This document shows positions 1-11,544 of a DNA stretch of 64,000 bases, piece by piece. Location of the stretch: positions 372,001 to 436,000 of the forward strand of contig JAIXPC010000002.1 of the NCBI GenBank assembly GCA_027486415.1, written 5' to 3'. How positions within the stretch are numbered: the stretch's first letter is position 1; every line of letters begins with the position of its first letter. The stretch comes from Sphingomonadales bacterium. GTDB taxonomy: Bacteria > Pseudomonadota > Alphaproteobacteria > Sphingomonadales > Sphingomonadaceae. The notes beneath the pieces are model-generated. The model was not told the origin of the DNA. It worked only from the letters and a program-made list of their open reading frames with translations, and did no database searches. The position numbers were made by a program, and so were the translations under genes.

Positions 1-333
1 GTCGAGGTTGAGGCCATAGAGCGTGTTGATGGTCGTGCGGTTGATCGGGATCGGCACCAGCATCCCATCCACCGATGCCAGCACGCGATGTTCATACGGC
101 CGCCATTCGGTGAACTGCGACAGGTAAGTGACGATGGCATCGCTGTTGGTGTGAAAGATGTGCGGGCCATATTGGTGGTAAAGGATGCCGTCGGCGCTGT
201 GCAGATCGTGCGCGTTTCCGGCGATATGGTCACGCTTGTCGACCACCAGCACCTTTTCGCCGCGCACCCGGGCCAGCCGTTCGGCCATGACGGCGCCGGC
301 AAAGCCGGCACCCACAACGATCCAGTCATGCAT
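1..333 (-). CDS. glf: UDP-galactopyranose mutase, N-terminal part (runs off window start)
   Basis: Reverse-strand reading from the ATG at 333 gives MHDWIVVGAGFAGAVMAERLARVRGEKVLVVDKRDHIAGNAHDLHSADGILYHQYGPHIFHTNSDAIVTYLSQF..., the typical Glf N-terminus with a Rossmann GxGxxG. Confidence 0.9.
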   Translation of the reverse strand, partial: MHDWIVVGAGFAGAVMAERLARVRGEKVLVVDKRDHIAGNAHDLHSADGILYHQYGPHIFHTNSDAIVTYLSQFTEWRPYEHRVLASVDGMLVPIPINRTTINTLYGLNLD

Positions 334-1503
334 CGGCATACTCCACTTCGTTTTCCAGGATTTCGACGATGCGGCCGCGCATCGATGCCCACGTGCTGTC
401 CCACGACGATGTCGCCAGCTGGGCGGTGACGGCGCGGCGCCAGGCCGGGTTGGTGGCGTCGGCCATCGCAGTATCGATGGCGCGCGCAAATTCCTGTGCC
501 GTGGCCCCGATGCGAACCAGGCCGAGCGCAGCATAAGGATTGACGACGTCGCGCACCGGGGTCGAGACGACCGGCAGACCAGCGGCCAGGAATTCCGGCG
601 TCTTGGTCGGGCTGATGAAACGGGTGGCGTCGTTCAGCGCGAACGGCATGAAGCCGCAGTCCCAGTGATGGAGATAGGCCGGCAGTTCGGCATAGTCCCG
701 TCCGCCCAGCCAATGGATGTTGGGGCGCAGCGGGCGACTGGCCGGATCGATCTTCACCACCGGGCCGACCATCACGAATTGCAGATCGGGCCGCAGATCG
801 GCGAGCTGGCCCACCAGCGCCATGTCCATCCGCTCATCGATGACGCCAAAGAAGCCGACGCGTGGGTGACGGATGGCGGCAAGATCGCCTGGCTCGGCCT
901 TCGGCGCGGCGGGATCGCGGCGGAAATGCTCCACATCGATGCTGGATGGCACCGGGTGGATGTTGCTGTGCCGGTGGCGCTTGGCCTCGTACAGGCTGTG
1001 GCCGCCGGTGAAGACCACGTGCGCCCGCGCCATCAGTTCGGCTTCAAGCTGGACAATACGGCTGTCGGCCTGCGCGAACAGCGACAGCTCGTCCATGTTG
1101 TCATAAACGGTGACGGCGGCACCGAGGTGGCGGGAGAATTCCAGCGCCATCGGCGTGTAGTACCAGGCGACGGCCGGGACCTCGCCGGCGAGCAGACGGG
1201 TGAGCAGCCCGGCGAGCACGCCATTGCGCTTCACGGCAGGCAGATCCCGGGGCAGCAGCGGCGTCGCCACGGTCACGCCCTTGTCGATCCGCAGTTGCCA
1301 GCCCGGGTCGTCGCCAATGATCAGCTCGGGCTCTTCCACATAGATCACGCGGTAATCGCGGGCGGCGCGGGTGAGCAGGTGCTGCGGTCGCTGGAAGACA
1401 AAGTTCCAGCGCAGGTGCGACAGGCACACCAGGAGCGGGCGAGTCGGGGTGAGGGCGGCGCGGACAGACAGCGGCGCGCCGCCGGCAACGGCGTTGTTCT
1501 CCA
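326..1503 (-). CDS. Glycosyltransferase family 1-like protein
   Basis: ORF 326..1633; likely start at MENNAVAGG (~1503). LVCLSHLRWNFVFQRPQHLLTRAAR N-terminus and PTKTPEFLAAGLPVVSTPVRDVV motif. Stop overlaps the glf start. Confidence 0.8.
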
Positions 1504-1645
1504 TGGTTTTCACCTTCAGCGGACGGTCTCGCAGACGTGCGTGACCATCCCGGACAATCGCTGAAGGCCGGCATTGTTCCCTGCCCTGCTGCCGCACCCC
1601 CGGCGCGCGCTGCCGCCAAGTGCCTGTTTGCAATCCACAACAAAG

Positions 1646-1672
1646 CGGGCCCGCAGGGTCACTGCGGGCCCG
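1646..1672 (-). terminator. Intrinsic terminator of the DUF2383-like gene
   Basis: Perfect 11-bp stem CGGGCCCGCAG-ggtca-CTGCGGGCCCG, followed on the minus strand by CTTTGTTGTGG. Confidence 0.75.
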
Positions 1673-1693
1673 AAGGGCAACCGGGAACCGGCG

Positions 1694-2119
1694 TCAGAGC
1701 GTTGCGCGCATTTCGGCAAACACGCTCTGGTCGGCGCGCACCTCGTCGTGCAGATCTGCCACCATCTGACGTTCGCTGGCGTCAAGATCGCTGTCGTTCA
1801 GGGCATTTTCGATGGCCTCCAGAAAAGCGCTCTCGCCGCGCTCCACTTCGGCCAGCGCCGCCTTGGTGTCGTCCTGCACCAGCGACCTGAGGTTGAGGAA
1901 CAGCCGGTGCGCCGCGCCCGTCACCGTGCCTTCATCGCGGGCCCGCGACATGCCGGGCATCACCGTGGCGAATTCCTCGATCAGATTGGCGCGTTCATGG
2001 GCGCGGTTGGCAAAGAATTCCGCAATGTTGGGCGCGTCAGCGATTTCGGCGGCCTGCTGATAACCTTTCTGGCTGTCGACGAGCATCTGATAGATGGTTT
2101 CCAGATCACGCGAGGGCAT
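1694..2119 (-). CDS. PA2169-like four-helix-bundle (DUF2383, ferritin-like) protein
   Basis: MPSRDLETIYQMLVDSQKGYQQAAEIADAPNIAEFFANRAHERANLIEEF... resembles the PA2169/DUF2383 family. Confidence 0.8.
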   Translation of the reverse strand: MPSRDLETIYQMLVDSQKGYQQAAEIADAPNIAEFFANRAHERANLIEEFATVMPGMSRARDEGTVTGAAHRLFLNLRSLVQDDTKAALAEVERGESAFLEAIENALNDSDLDASERQMVADLHDEVRADQSVFAEMRATL

Positions 2120-2256
2120 GGCTTGTCTCCTGTCGGCAAGGGTGGCGACGCCAACAGCATCCCTGCCGGCCGTCGGGGGCGATAAGCGGCCAGCGGCCCG
2201 GATGTTCCATCAGCGCGGCTGGTGCGGATCCGGCGCGGCGGGAAAGGTTCCGCCCT

Positions 2257-2859
2257 TCAGCCGAACGCGACTTCGTGGGCAGGTGTTTCCGCGGCGATGC
2301 CCACCGACGCGATGCGGACGCCGCCGCGCTCCAGTACGCTCGCCAGCATCGCCAGATGGGCCGCCGCGATGGCATCGGGCGGTGCGGCTTCGCCATGGCG
2401 CACGATGCCCAGTCCCATGCCGGTGGCAGCGGCGATGTCGGTCAGCACGGCCTCGGCCATCGCCTTGCTGCGCGCATGCACCTCGCCCCGTTCCACTGCC
2501 GTCGACAGCAGCAGGGTGCCGATCCGCGCACTGGCCGCAGCGTCCGCCAGATCGATGCTGACGGCAAGGTTGTTGCGGTAACAGCGGGCCGGGTGACGTG
2601 CCGCGTCGTGACCATCGTTGCTGGCGGCAGCGTGGATGATTGCCGCCACCTGCTCCCGCGCCAGCACCCGCCCGACGAGGGCGCGGTCACCAGCATTGCC
2701 ACGCACCAGCCGCGCGCCTGCCGGCACCAGTTTGCCATCAGATGACGAGAAATCATCCAGGATCACGACATCATGCCCGGCGCCGATCAGCGCTGCCGCG
2801 ATCCGGCTGCCCACCACGCCCGCACCGCCCGTCACCAGCACCGTGATCGGCCTTGTCAT
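2257..2859 (-). CDS. NAD-dependent epimerase/dehydratase family protein (short)
   Basis: MTRPITVLVTGGAGVVGSRIAAALIGAGHDVVILDDFSSS, an extended-SDR Rossmann N-terminus; start moved to 2859. Confidence 0.7.
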   Translation of the reverse strand: MTRPITVLVTGGAGVVGSRIAAALIGAGHDVVILDDFSSSDGKLVPAGARLVRGNAGDRALVGRVLAREQVAAIIHAAASNDGHDAARHPARCYRNNLAVSIDLADAAASARIGTLLLSTAVERGEVHARSKAMAEAVLTDIAAATGMGLGIVRHGEAAPPDAIAAAHLAMLASVLERGGVRIASVGIAAETPAHEVAFG

Positions 2860-2875
2860 CGCCACCCTCCCGCTC

Positions 2876-3805
2876 TCAGCCAATATCGGCCGGCATGACC
2901 TGGCCATCGCGTTCGCGCAGCCAGTTGTGCGCGCGGGTGGCGGCAATCGCGCCATGGCCCATCGCCACGCTGATCTGGTCCAGCCCCTCCACGATGTCGC
3001 CGGCACCAAACAGCCCGTCGACACCGGCACCGAACATCGCGTCGGCCGGCAACTTGCCCTTCTCTCCCAGCCCCACCCCCAGATCGCGAGCCAGCGCGCT
3101 GCGCGGCTGCGTCACCTCCACCGGGTACAGCACGTCGAACCACAAGGGCGCATCGTCGCCGATCCTGACGCCAATGCCCTGAGTGCCCGGCTCCAGCGCC
3201 AGCAAGCTGCCGTGCACCAGCGCCACGCCCCGCTCCAGCAACGCCGCGGCCTCGGCCGCCGGTACTGGCCCGTCGCCGATCGAAACCAGGGTCACGTCGT
3301 TTGAGAAGGTCCGCAGGAACAGCGCCTCTCCGGCGGCGTCTGCCAGCGCGCCAATCACGGCAATGCGTTTGCCGCGATGCTCATACCCGTCGCAGATCGG
3401 GCAGTATCGCAGCGTGCCAGCGGTGATCGCGGCGCGCAGCACATCGGGGGCGAGATCCATCGGATCGGTCGCCAGGCCGGTGGCCAGCACCAGCGTTCGC
3501 CCCCGAAACTCGCCACCGTTGTCTGCCGCCAGCACGAAATCGTCCCCATCTCGCGCCGCCGCCACGATATGCGCCTTCGTCAGCCTTGCCCCATAGCGCC
3601 CGGCATGGGCACGCATCTGGTCGATCAGGTCGGGCCCGGCGATACCGGCGGCAAAGCCCGGCACATTGTGGCTGCGCGGGATTGCCAGCGCGCGGGACCG
3701 GCCGTCGTCGATCACCAGGGTGTCCCGGCAATAGCGCGCCAGGTACAGCGCCGCGCTCAATCCCGCCGGACCACCGCCCACCACGATCGCATCGTGCCTG
3801 TGCAT
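2876..3805 (-). CDS. NAD(P)/FAD-dependent oxidoreductase, thioredoxin reductase-like
   Basis: VVGGGPAGLSAALYLARY, CPICDG (CxxC), and GAGDIVEGLDQISVAMGHGAIAAT. Confidence 0.85.
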   Translation of the reverse strand: MHRHDAIVVGGGPAGLSAALYLARYCRDTLVIDDGRSRALAIPRSHNVPGFAAGIAGPDLIDQMRAHAGRYGARLTKAHIVAAARDGDDFVLAADNGGEFRGRTLVLATGLATDPMDLAPDVLRAAITAGTLRYCPICDGYEHRGKRIAVIGALADAAGEALFLRTFSNDVTLVSIGDGPVPAAEAAALLERGVALVHGSLLALEPGTQGIGVRIGDDAPLWFDVLYPVEVTQPRSALARDLGVGLGEKGKLPADAMFGAGVDGLFGAGDIVEGLDQISVAMGHGAIAATRAHNWLRERDGQVMPADIG

Positions 3806-3960
3806 CTCAGATGGTTGCTGTGCGCCATGCGGTCATCGCGGCCTCCTCGCCCAACGACCGCCAACGCGTAACAGGCCGTTTCGTTCCCGCTGCGGCTGCG
3901 GAAACATATCCGCGCCATCGCGGTTAGGGCTGGGCCACATTGCTGCGAAAGGAACCGACC

Positions 3961-4398
3961 ATGGCCGCCAAGGAAGACGCGATCTCGATGCTGAAGGACG
4001 ATCACCGCGAGGTGGAAGAGCTGTTCAAGCGCTTCGAAGCGGCCACCACCAGCCGACAACAGCAGTCCATCGCCACCGAGATCTGCGCCGCGCTGCTCCT
4101 CCATGCCGAGATCGAGGAGGAGATTTTCTATCCCGCCGTCCGCAACGCCATCGACGAGACCGAACTGGTGGACGAAGCCGAAGTCGAGCATCAAAGCGCC
4201 AAGCAGCTCATCGCCCAGATCGAAAGCGGCGATCTTTCGACCGACATGTTCCGTGCCAGCGTGATGGTGCTGATGGAATATGTGCAGCATCACATCGAGG
4301 AAGAGGAAAAGGAGATGTTTCCCAAGGTGAAGAAGGCCAAGCTGGACCTTGCGGCACTGGGGGAAAGCATGAAGGCGGCCAAGTCCGAGCGCGTCTGA
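3961..4398 (+). CDS. Hemerythrin domain-containing protein
   Basis: MAAKEDAISMLKDDHREVEELFKRFE...LLLHAEIEEEIFYPAV...HHIEEEEKEMFPKV, hemerythrin His/Glu ligand pattern. Confidence 0.88.
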   Translation: MAAKEDAISMLKDDHREVEELFKRFEAATTSRQQQSIATEICAALLLHAEIEEEIFYPAVRNAIDETELVDEAEVEHQSAKQLIAQIESGDLSTDMFRASVMVLMEYVQHHIEEEEKEMFPKVKKAKLDLAALGESMKAAKSERV

Positions 4399-4467
4399 CG
4401 CGCAGCCTTTGGGGGGGCGGGTCTTTGACCCTCGACCTTGGCCCGCCGCCCCCTTACAACAGCGGGC

Positions 4468-5424
4468 ATGCACAGCCACGCCCACTCGCACCCGCTGGGC
4501 GGCCATGATCATCATGGCCACGGCCATGCCCACGCGCCGCCGAATTTCGGCCGCGCCTTTGCCGTGGGTGTGGGGCTCAATCTCACCTATGTCGCGATCG
4601 AGGCTGGTGCCGGCCTGTGGTTCGATTCGATGGCGCTGCTGGCCGACGCCGGCCACAACCTGTCCGACGTTGCCGGCCTGCTGATCGCCTGGGGCGCCCT
4701 GGCTCTGGCCCGTCGGGCACCATCGCCGCGCTTCACCTGGGGCCTGTCGCGCTCTCCGATCCTCGCCGCACTGGCCAATGCCCTGATCCTTGTCGCGGCC
4801 TGTGGCGGCATCGCGTTCGAATCGATCCACCGCCTCACCGACCCGCTGCCGGTATCAGGGAATGTGGTGATGGCGGTTGCCGGTGTCGGCATCCTGATCA
4901 ACCTGGGCACGGCGCTGATGTTCATGCGCGGGCGCAAGGGCGATGTGAATGTGCGCGGCGCCTATCTGCACATGATGGCCGATGCGGCCGTTTCGGCCGG
5001 GGTGGTCATTGGCGGGCTCGTCATCGGCATCACCGGCTGGACATTGATCGATCCGCTGCTGGGCCTTGCCGTCGCGGCCCTGGTGCTGCGCGGCACATGG
5101 GGCCTGTTGACCGAATCGCTGGCATTGGCGCTGGATGCCGTACCCGCCGGGATCGAGCCGGATGCCGTGTCGGGCTGGCTTGGCAATCTCGATGGCGTCG
5201 CGGCTGTCCACGATCTCCACATCTGGCCGCAGGGCACGACCGGCGCGATCCTGACGGCGCATCTGGTGATGCCCGCCGGCCATCCGGGCGACGAGGCGCT
5301 GGCCAATATTGCCCACGCCCTGCACCACAAGTTCAACATCAACCACGCGACATTGCAGGTGGAAACGGGTGCTGATCACTGCCGGCAGGCCCTACCGGAA
5401 GCCGCGCATCATCATCACCACTGA
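4468..5424 (+). CDS. Cation diffusion facilitator family transporter (Zn/Co/Cd), His-rich at both ends
   Basis: MHSHAHSHPLGGHDHHGHGHAHA; DSMALLADAGHNLSDVAGLLIAW; ends AHHHHH. Confidence 0.92.
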   Translation: MHSHAHSHPLGGHDHHGHGHAHAPPNFGRAFAVGVGLNLTYVAIEAGAGLWFDSMALLADAGHNLSDVAGLLIAWGALALARRAPSPRFTWGLSRSPILAALANALILVAACGGIAFESIHRLTDPLPVSGNVVMAVAGVGILINLGTALMFMRGRKGDVNVRGAYLHMMADAAVSAGVVIGGLVIGITGWTLIDPLLGLAVAALVLRGTWGLLTESLALALDAVPAGIEPDAVSGWLGNLDGVAAVHDLHIWPQGTTGAILTAHLVMPAGHPGDEALANIAHALHHKFNINHATLQVETGADHCRQALPEAAHHHHH

Positions 5425-5471
5425 TGCTTCTACGGGTGGTCACGCCCGGCCCGGCCCGATAAAAGGCCGCC

Positions 5472-6971
5472 ATGCGCATCATCGATCATCACATCGCTGG
5501 CCAGGCCGTCGCCGCCGGCACCCGCAGCAGCCCGGTTTTTGATCCCAATTCGGGTCAGGTCCAGGCCGAAGTCCGCCTGGCCGGCGCCGATCTGCTGGAG
5601 CAGGCCGTCGCCGCCGCCCGCGCCGCACAGCCGGGCTGGGCCGCCACCAATCCGCAGCGCCGCGCCCGTGTCATGTTCAAGTTCAAGGAACTGGTCGAAG
5701 CCAATATCGACGAACTCGCCCGTGTGCTGTCGTCGGAACATGGCAAGGTGCTGGCCGATTCCAAGGGAGACATTCAGCGCGGGCTGGAGGTGATCGAATT
5801 CTGCTGCGGCATCCCGCACGTGATGAAGGGCGAATATACCCACGGCGCCGGCCCGGGCATTGACATCTATGCCCACCGCCAGCCCATCGGCATCGGCGCC
5901 GGTATCACGCCGTTCAACTTCCCGGCGATGATCCCGATGTGGATGGCTGGCGTCGCCATCGCCACCGGCAACGCCTTTATCCTGAAACCGTCCGAACGCG
6001 ATCCCACCCTGCCGCACATGCTGGGCGATCTGTTCAAGCAGGCGGGCCTGCCCGATGGCATCTTCAGCGTGGTGAACGGCGACAAGGAGATGGTGGACGC
6101 CATCATCCAGCACCCCGACATCGCCGCGATCAGCTTCGTCGGATCGTCTGACGTGGCGGAATATATCCATGCCGAAGGCTGCAAGCGCGGCAAGCGCGTG
6201 CAGGCGATGGGCGGCGCCAAGAACCACGCCGTGGTGATGCCGGATGCCGATCTCGATCAGGTGGTGCGCGATCTGGCCGGTGCCGCCTTCGGTTCGGCCG
6301 GCGAACGCTGCATGGCGCTGCCGGTGGTGGTGCCCGTGGGTGAGGCCACTGCCGAGGCCCTGCGCGCCAAACTGCTCCCCGCCATCGCGGCGCTGCGCAT
6401 CGGCACGTCGACCGATCCCGACGCCGATTACGGCCCGGTCGTCACCGCCGCCCACAAGGCGCGGATCGAAAGCTACATCCAGATGGGTGTGGACGAAGGT
6501 GCGGAGCTGGTCGTTGATGGCCGCGGCTTCACCCTGCAGGGCCACGAAAACGGCTTCTTCATCGGCCCCAGCCTGTTTGATCACGTGCAGCCGCACATGC
6601 AGTCCTATCGCGACGAGATCTTCGGCCCCGTCCTCCAGATCGTGCGCGCCCCCGATTTCGAAAGCGCGCTGGCCCTGCCCAGCCAGCACCAATATGGCAA
6701 CGGCGTCGCCATCTTCACGCGGAACGGCCACGCCGCCCGCGAATTCGCGGCGCGGGTGAATGTCGGCATGGTCGGCATCAACGTGCCGATCCCGGTGCCG
6801 GTCGCCTATCACAGCTTTGGCGGCTGGAAGCGTTCGGCCTTTGGCGACATCGGCCAGCACGGCATGGAAGGCGTGCAGTTCTGGACCAAGCGCAAGACGG
6901 TCACGGGCCGCTGGCCCGATGGCGGCGTTGGCGATACCGGCAGCGCCTTTGTCATTCCCACGATGGGTTGA
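5472..6971 (+). CDS. mmsA: Methylmalonate-semialdehyde dehydrogenase (CoA-acylating)
   Basis: Full-length [75 protein letters not shown]. Confidence 0.93.
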   Translation: MRIIDHHIAGQAVAAGTRSSPVFDPNSGQVQAEVRLAGADLLEQAVAAARAAQPGWAATNPQRRARVMFKFKELVEANIDELARVLSSEHGKVLADSKGDIQRGLEVIEFCCGIPHVMKGEYTHGAGPGIDIYAHRQPIGIGAGITPFNFPAMIPMWMAGVAIATGNAFILKPSERDPTLPHMLGDLFKQAGLPDGIFSVVNGDKEMVDAIIQHPDIAAISFVGSSDVAEYIHAEGCKRGKRVQAMGGAKNHAVVMPDADLDQVVRDLAGAAFGSAGERCMALPVVVPVGEATAEALRAKLLPAIAALRIGTSTDPDADYGPVVTAAHKARIESYIQMGVDEGAELVVDGRGFTLQGHENGFFIGPSLFDHVQPHMQSYRDEIFGPVLQIVRAPDFESALALPSQHQYGNGVAIFTRNGHAAREFAARVNVGMVGINVPIPVPVAYHSFGGWKRSAFGDIGQHGMEGVQFWTKRKTVTGRWPDGGVGDTGSAFVIPTMG

Positions 6972-6979
6972 GGGGACCA

Positions 6980-7753
6980 ATGGCTTACGAAACCATCCTC
7001 GTCGAACAGCATGACGCCGTCACGCTGGTGCGCCTCAACCGCCCGCAGGCGCTGAACGCGCTGAACAGCCAGGTGCTGGCCGATCTTATCGCCGCGTTCG
7101 AAGCCTATGACGGCGATCCGTCGCAGCGCTGCCTGGTCATCACCGGCAGCGAAAAGGCCTTTGCGGCCGGCGCTGACATCAAGGAGATGAGCGGCCAGAG
7201 CTTCGCCCAGATGTATGGCGGCAATTTCTTCGCCGGCTATGACCGGGTGACGGCGACGCGCAAGCCTTGGATCGCGGCGGTCAGCGGCTTCGCGCTCGGC
7301 GGCGGCTGCGAACTCGCCATGATGGCCGACATCATCATTGCCGCGGAGAACGCCAAGTTCGGCCAGCCCGAAATCAAGTTGGGCGTCACCCCCGGAATGG
7401 GCGGATCGCAGCGGCTGGGGCGCGCCATCGGCAAGGCCAAGGCGATGGAAATGTGCCTGACCGGGCGCATGATGGACGCCGCCGAGGCCGAGCGGTCGGG
7501 CCTGGTCGCCCGTGTCGTCCCCACTGAAACCTTGCTTGATGAAGCCGTGAAACTCGCCGCCACCATCGCCGGCATGGCACCGCTGGCCAGCATCGCCGTG
7601 AAGGAGGAGATCGACGCCACCTTCGAGATGAGCCTGAAGGAAGGCGTGCGTTTCGAGCGCCGGCTGTTCCACGGCCTGTTCGGCAGTGCCGACCAGAAGG
7701 AAGGCATGGCGGCCTTCGTCGAGAAGCGGCCCGGCAACTGGACGGGCGAATAA
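6980..7753 (+). CDS. Enoyl-CoA hydratase
   Basis: [82 protein letters not shown]. Confidence 0.92.
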   Translation: MAYETILVEQHDAVTLVRLNRPQALNALNSQVLADLIAAFEAYDGDPSQRCLVITGSEKAFAAGADIKEMSGQSFAQMYGGNFFAGYDRVTATRKPWIAAVSGFALGGGCELAMMADIIIAAENAKFGQPEIKLGVTPGMGGSQRLGRAIGKAKAMEMCLTGRMMDAAEAERSGLVARVVPTETLLDEAVKLAATIAGMAPLASIAVKEEIDATFEMSLKEGVRFERRLFHGLFGSADQKEGMAAFVEKRPGNWTGE

Positions 7754-8242
7754 TCAGGCTTTCAAGGCGCGCTTCACGGCGTCGGCATAGGCCGCGATCA
7801 CCTGCTCCAGCACCGCCGGGCGGCCTTTCGGCCCGGCAATCAGGCTGCTGTGGACATAGTCGCGCAGCCGCTCGTGCAGCCAGGCGGTGCGACCCAACGG
7901 CAGCATCGCCATCATCGCCTCGCCCAGATCAAACACCCTGCCCTTGCCGGCCAGCGCATAATCATCGCCGCGCACCCGCACCGCCTCCACATCGGCGAGC
8001 AGCGCCAGCTCCTCGTTGGCGGCCTCCAGCAATTGCGCCGCCAGCGGCTCCGCGGCGGAGCGTAGCAGCGTCTTCACCCGGTCGGACAGGAAATCGCGCT
8101 GGCCAAACATCAGGTTTCCGGTGCCCAGCCGGCTCGCTTCCGCCTCGGCGTGGGCAACCAGATCGGCGGCCAGATCGCGAAACGCGCGCTCCGCCGTCTC
8201 GCTGTGGCGCTGGCGCCAGGCGCGCAGATCACCGCCGATCAT
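7754..8242 (-). CDS. Conserved hypothetical protein
   Basis: C-terminal 162 aa of ORF 7754..9535 (MIGGDLRAWRQRHSETAERAFRDLAADLVAHAEAEA...). The upstream part of the ORF is antisense to mmsB. Confidence 0.65.
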   Translation of the reverse strand: MIGGDLRAWRQRHSETAERAFRDLAADLVAHAEAEASRLGTGNLMFGQRDFLSDRVKTLLRSAAEPLAAQLLEAANEELALLADVEAVRVRGDDYALAGKGRVFDLGEAMMAMLPLGRTAWLHERLRDYVHSSLIAGPKGRPAVLEQVIAAYADAVKRALKA

Positions 8243-8338
8243 GAACCTGTTGATGATCGTCCGCACGCGTGATTCCTTGGGCAAAACGCAAGGCTGATTT
8301 GGCAATCGAAACCGTGCATGGCAAGGCGAACCCACAGC

Positions 8339-8362
8339 CAGCCCCACATTCAGCCCCACATC
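8339..8362. repeat. 2 x 12-bp direct repeat upstream of mmsB
   Basis: CAGCCCCACATT / CAGCCCCACATC in tandem. Confidence 0.6.
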
Positions 8363-8380
8363 CCGCAAGGAACGAAGATC

Positions 8381-9259
8381 ATGGCCAGCATCGCATTCAT
8401 CGGCGTCGGCAACATGGGCGGCGGCATGGCCTTGAACCTGGCCAAGGCCGGCCACGACGTTCGCGCCTTCGATCTTTCGGCCGATGCGCTGGCGCGGGTG
8501 GCGGCGGGCGGCTGCACGGTCGCCACTTCTGCCATTGAAGCCGCGACGGGCGCCGATGCCATCGTTACCATGCTCCCCGCCGGCAGCCATGTCCGCGCCG
8601 CCTATGAAGGCGGGCTGTTCGATGCGGCGGGCCCCGATGCCATCCTGATCGATTGTTCCACCATCGATGTCGCCACGGCAAAATCGCTGGGTGAGGCTGC
8701 CGCCGCGCGCGGGCTGGCGATGGTCGATGCGCCGGTGTCGGGCGGGACCGCGGCGGCCGATGGCGGCACGCTCACCTTCATGGTCGGCGGGCCGGCAGAC
8801 GCCTTTGAACGCGCCCGGCCGATCCTTGAAAAGATGGGCAAGGCCGTCATCCACGCCGGCGGCGCCGGGATGGGACAGGCGGCCAAGATCTGCAACAACA
8901 TGATCCTGGGCGCCACCATGATCGCCACCGCCGAAGCCTTCGTGCTCGCCGAGAAACTGGGGTTGGACGCGCAGACCTTCTTCGATATCAGCAGCAAGGC
9001 CAGCGGGCAATCGTGGTCGATGACCAGCTATTGCCCGGTCCCCGGCCCGGTGCCCACCTCGCCGGCCAACCGCGATTACCAGGGCGGCTTTGCTGCCGCG
9101 CTGATGCTGAAGGACCTGAAGCTGGCCATGGCCGCCGCCCAAGGGGCCGGGGCCAGCGTACCGATGGGGGCCGATGCCGCCAGCCTCTATCAGCTGATGG
9201 TCAACAATGGCGGCGGCAACAGCGACTTTTCGGCGATCATCAGGCTGCTCAGGGGCTGA
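8381..9259 (+). CDS. mmsB: 3-hydroxyisobutyrate dehydrogenase
   Basis: [76 protein letters not shown]. Confidence 0.93.
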   Translation: MASIAFIGVGNMGGGMALNLAKAGHDVRAFDLSADALARVAAGGCTVATSAIEAATGADAIVTMLPAGSHVRAAYEGGLFDAAGPDAILIDCSTIDVATAKSLGEAAAARGLAMVDAPVSGGTAAADGGTLTFMVGGPADAFERARPILEKMGKAVIHAGGAGMGQAAKICNNMILGATMIATAEAFVLAEKLGLDAQTFFDISSKASGQSWSMTSYCPVPGPVPTSPANRDYQGGFAAALMLKDLKLAMAAAQGAGASVPMGADAASLYQLMVNNGGGNSDFSAIIRLLRG

Positions 9260-9308
9260 TCTGCCGCGTTGGCAATTGGCGGCCATCCGCGCTATGCCCC
9301 CGCCCATC

Positions 9309-9971
9309 ATGGCCCAACCGCTGATCATCGCCCTGCCCAAGGGCCGCATCCTGAAAGAGGCGCTGCCGCTGCTGGCCAAGGTCGGCATCGTGCCGGAAGC
9401 CGATTTTTCGGACGAGAACAGCCGCAAGCTGACGTTCGCCACCAGCCGCGATGACGTGCGGGTGATCCGCGTCCGCAGCTTCGATGTCGCCACCTTTGTG
9501 GCCTTTGGCGCGGCGCAGATCGGCATCGCCGGCAACGACGTGCTGATGGAGTTCGACTTTTCCGAAATCTATGCGCCGGTCGATCTGAACATCGGCCACT
9601 GCCGCCTGTCGGTAGCACAGCCCGCCGCGCTCGATCCCGACCTGTCGCGCCTGTCCCACGTGCGCGTCGCCACCAAATATCCCGGCCTCACCCGCCGCCA
9701 CTTCGCCGCGCGCGGCTTGCAGGCAGAGGTGATCAAGCTGAACGGCGCGATGGAGCTGGCGCCGCTGGTCGGCCTGTCCAGCCGCATCGTCGACCTGGTA
9801 TCGACCGGCAAGACGCTGGCTGAAAACGGCCTGGTGGAGGTGGAGGTGATCGCGCAGATCACCAGCCGCCTGATCGCCAACCGCGCCGCCTTCAAGACCG
9901 ATGCGCGCGTGGTCGCCATCATTGATGCCATGCGTGATCTTGTGGACAATCGCGATGCCGCTGCGGCTTGA
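9309..9971 (+). CDS. hisG: ATP phosphoribosyltransferase (short form)
   Basis: [27 protein letters not shown]...; [43 protein letters not shown]. Confidence 0.93.
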   Translation: MAQPLIIALPKGRILKEALPLLAKVGIVPEADFSDENSRKLTFATSRDDVRVIRVRSFDVATFVAFGAAQIGIAGNDVLMEFDFSEIYAPVDLNIGHCRLSVAQPAALDPDLSRLSHVRVATKYPGLTRRHFAARGLQAEVIKLNGAMELAPLVGLSSRIVDLVSTGKTLAENGLVEVEVIAQITSRLIANRAAFKTDARVVAIIDAMRDLVDNRDAAAA

Positions 9972-11253
9972 CGCTTCCGCCCCCGGTTTCGCCGCCGCCT
10001 TTGCCGCGCTGGTGGATGCCAAGCGCGACGATGCCGCCGATGTGTCCGCTACCGTCGCCGGCATCATCGCCGACGTGAAGGCGCGCGGCGATGCGGTGAT
10101 CGCCGACCTCACCGCCCGGTTCGACCGGGTCGATCTCGACGCGCTGGGCTGGGAAATCCCGGCCGCCGACCTCGATGCCGCGCTGTCCGGCCTCGATCCG
10201 AATTTGCGCGCGGCGCTCGATCTCGCCGCCACCCGCATCCGCGCCTTCCACGAACGGCAAAGGCCCGCCGGCAACGACGCGACCGATGCTGCCGGCGTCC
10301 GCACCGGCGTGCGCTGGACACCGGTGGACGCGGCCGGCCTGTATGTGCCGGGCGGGCGCGCTGCCTATCCGTCATCGGTGCTGATGAACGCCATTCCCGC
10401 CGTCGTCGCCGGCGTGCGCGATCTGGTGATGGTCACGCCCACCCCCGGCGGCGAGGTCAATCCATTGGTGCTGGCTGCCGCGCGTGTTGCCGGCGTCTCC
10501 CGCGTGTTCCGCATCGGCGGGGCGCAGGCCGTCGCGGCGCTCGCCTTCGGCACCGCCACCATTCCCAAGGTCGATGTCGTCACCGGCCCCGGCAACGCCT
10601 GGGTGGCCGAAGCCAAGCGCCAGCTTTACGGCGTCGTCGGCATCGACATGGTCGCCGGCCCATCGGAAGTTGTCATCGTGTCGGACGGCAAGTCCAACCC
10701 CGAATGGATCGGCGCCGACCTGTTGGCCCAGGCCGAGCATGACCCGGTGGCGCAATCCATCCTGATCACCACGTCTGCCGCCGAAGCCGATGCAGTGGAG
10801 GCCGCCGTCGCCCGCCAGCTGGAAACCCTGCCCACGGCGGCGGTGGCTGGCGTGTCGTGGCGAGATTACGGCGCGATCATCGTCGTTCCCGATCTCGATG
10901 CCACCTTGCCGCTGCTCGATGCGCTCGCTGCCGAGCATGCGGAACTGATGGTCGACGATCCCGACGCCCTGTTCGCCCGGATGCGTCACGCCGGATCGGT
11001 GTTCCTCGGCCGCCACACGCCAGAAGCGGCGGGCGACTATCTCGCCGGCCCCAATCACGTGCTCCCCACCGGCCGCCGCGCCCGTTTCGCTTCCGGCCTG
11101 TCGGTGGTGGATTTCATGAAGCGCACCACCTTCCTCGATTGCGGCCCGCAGGGCCTGGCCGCCATCGGTCCGGCCGGCGCCGCTATCGCCGACGTGGAAG
11201 GCCTGGCGGCGCACGCTGCCTCCATCCGTCTGCGTCTCGAACCAGGTTGCTAA
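9955..11253 (+). CDS. hisD: Histidinol dehydrogenase
   Basis: [78 protein letters not shown]. Confidence 0.95.
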   Translation: MPLRLDASAPGFAAAFAALVDAKRDDAADVSATVAGIIADVKARGDAVIADLTARFDRVDLDALGWEIPAADLDAALSGLDPNLRAALDLAATRIRAFHERQRPAGNDATDAAGVRTGVRWTPVDAAGLYVPGGRAAYPSSVLMNAIPAVVAGVRDLVMVTPTPGGEVNPLVLAAARVAGVSRVFRIGGAQAVAALAFGTATIPKVDVVTGPGNAWVAEAKRQLYGVVGIDMVAGPSEVVIVSDGKSNPEWIGADLLAQAEHDPVAQSILITTSAAEADAVEAAVARQLETLPTAAVAGVSWRDYGAIIVVPDLDATLPLLDALAAEHAELMVDDPDALFARMRHAGSVFLGRHTPEAAGDYLAGPNHVLPTGRRARFASGLSVVDFMKRTTFLDCGPQGLAAIGPAGAAIADVEGLAAHAASIRLRLEPGC

Positions 11254-11385
11254 ACCGGATTGCCGGTGTTCGAATTGGCGTGGGGCTGGTCTGGCCTCCG
11301 ATCGCCGGCCCCTGCCACGTCTTGACCAGTCCAAGCCGCCCCTGCCGCCGCAGGCGGCGCTCCCTTGGCTGTGCCGGGCGAGAGA

Positions 11386-11413
11386 TTGTGAAAGTTCAAT
11401 TTACGATTATAAA
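11386..11413 (+). promoter_or_regulatory. Candidate sigma70-like promoter upstream of the surface-protein operon
   Basis: TTGTGA (11386-11391), 16-bp spacer, TATAAA (11408-11413), at the edge of an unusually AT-rich stretch. Confidence 0.35.
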
Positions 11414-11544
11414 AATAATCAGACGATAATAATGCGCATCTTTAGGATAATCCATAAAGAGATTGTCCCATCCATGTACAAATGCGCTGACCGAATTGAA
11501 TCGGCCATCATAAAAATGATAAAAACCAGCGCGATAGGCCGTTG

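Noticed and set aside
4405-4460. G-run/C-run hairpin after the hemerythrin gene as a terminator
   Set aside because: Pairing is imperfect and there is no clear T-tract; not enough support.
7754-9535. 593-aa minus-strand ORF
   Set aside because: Upstream two thirds are antisense to mmsB; retained only the C-terminal 162 aa.
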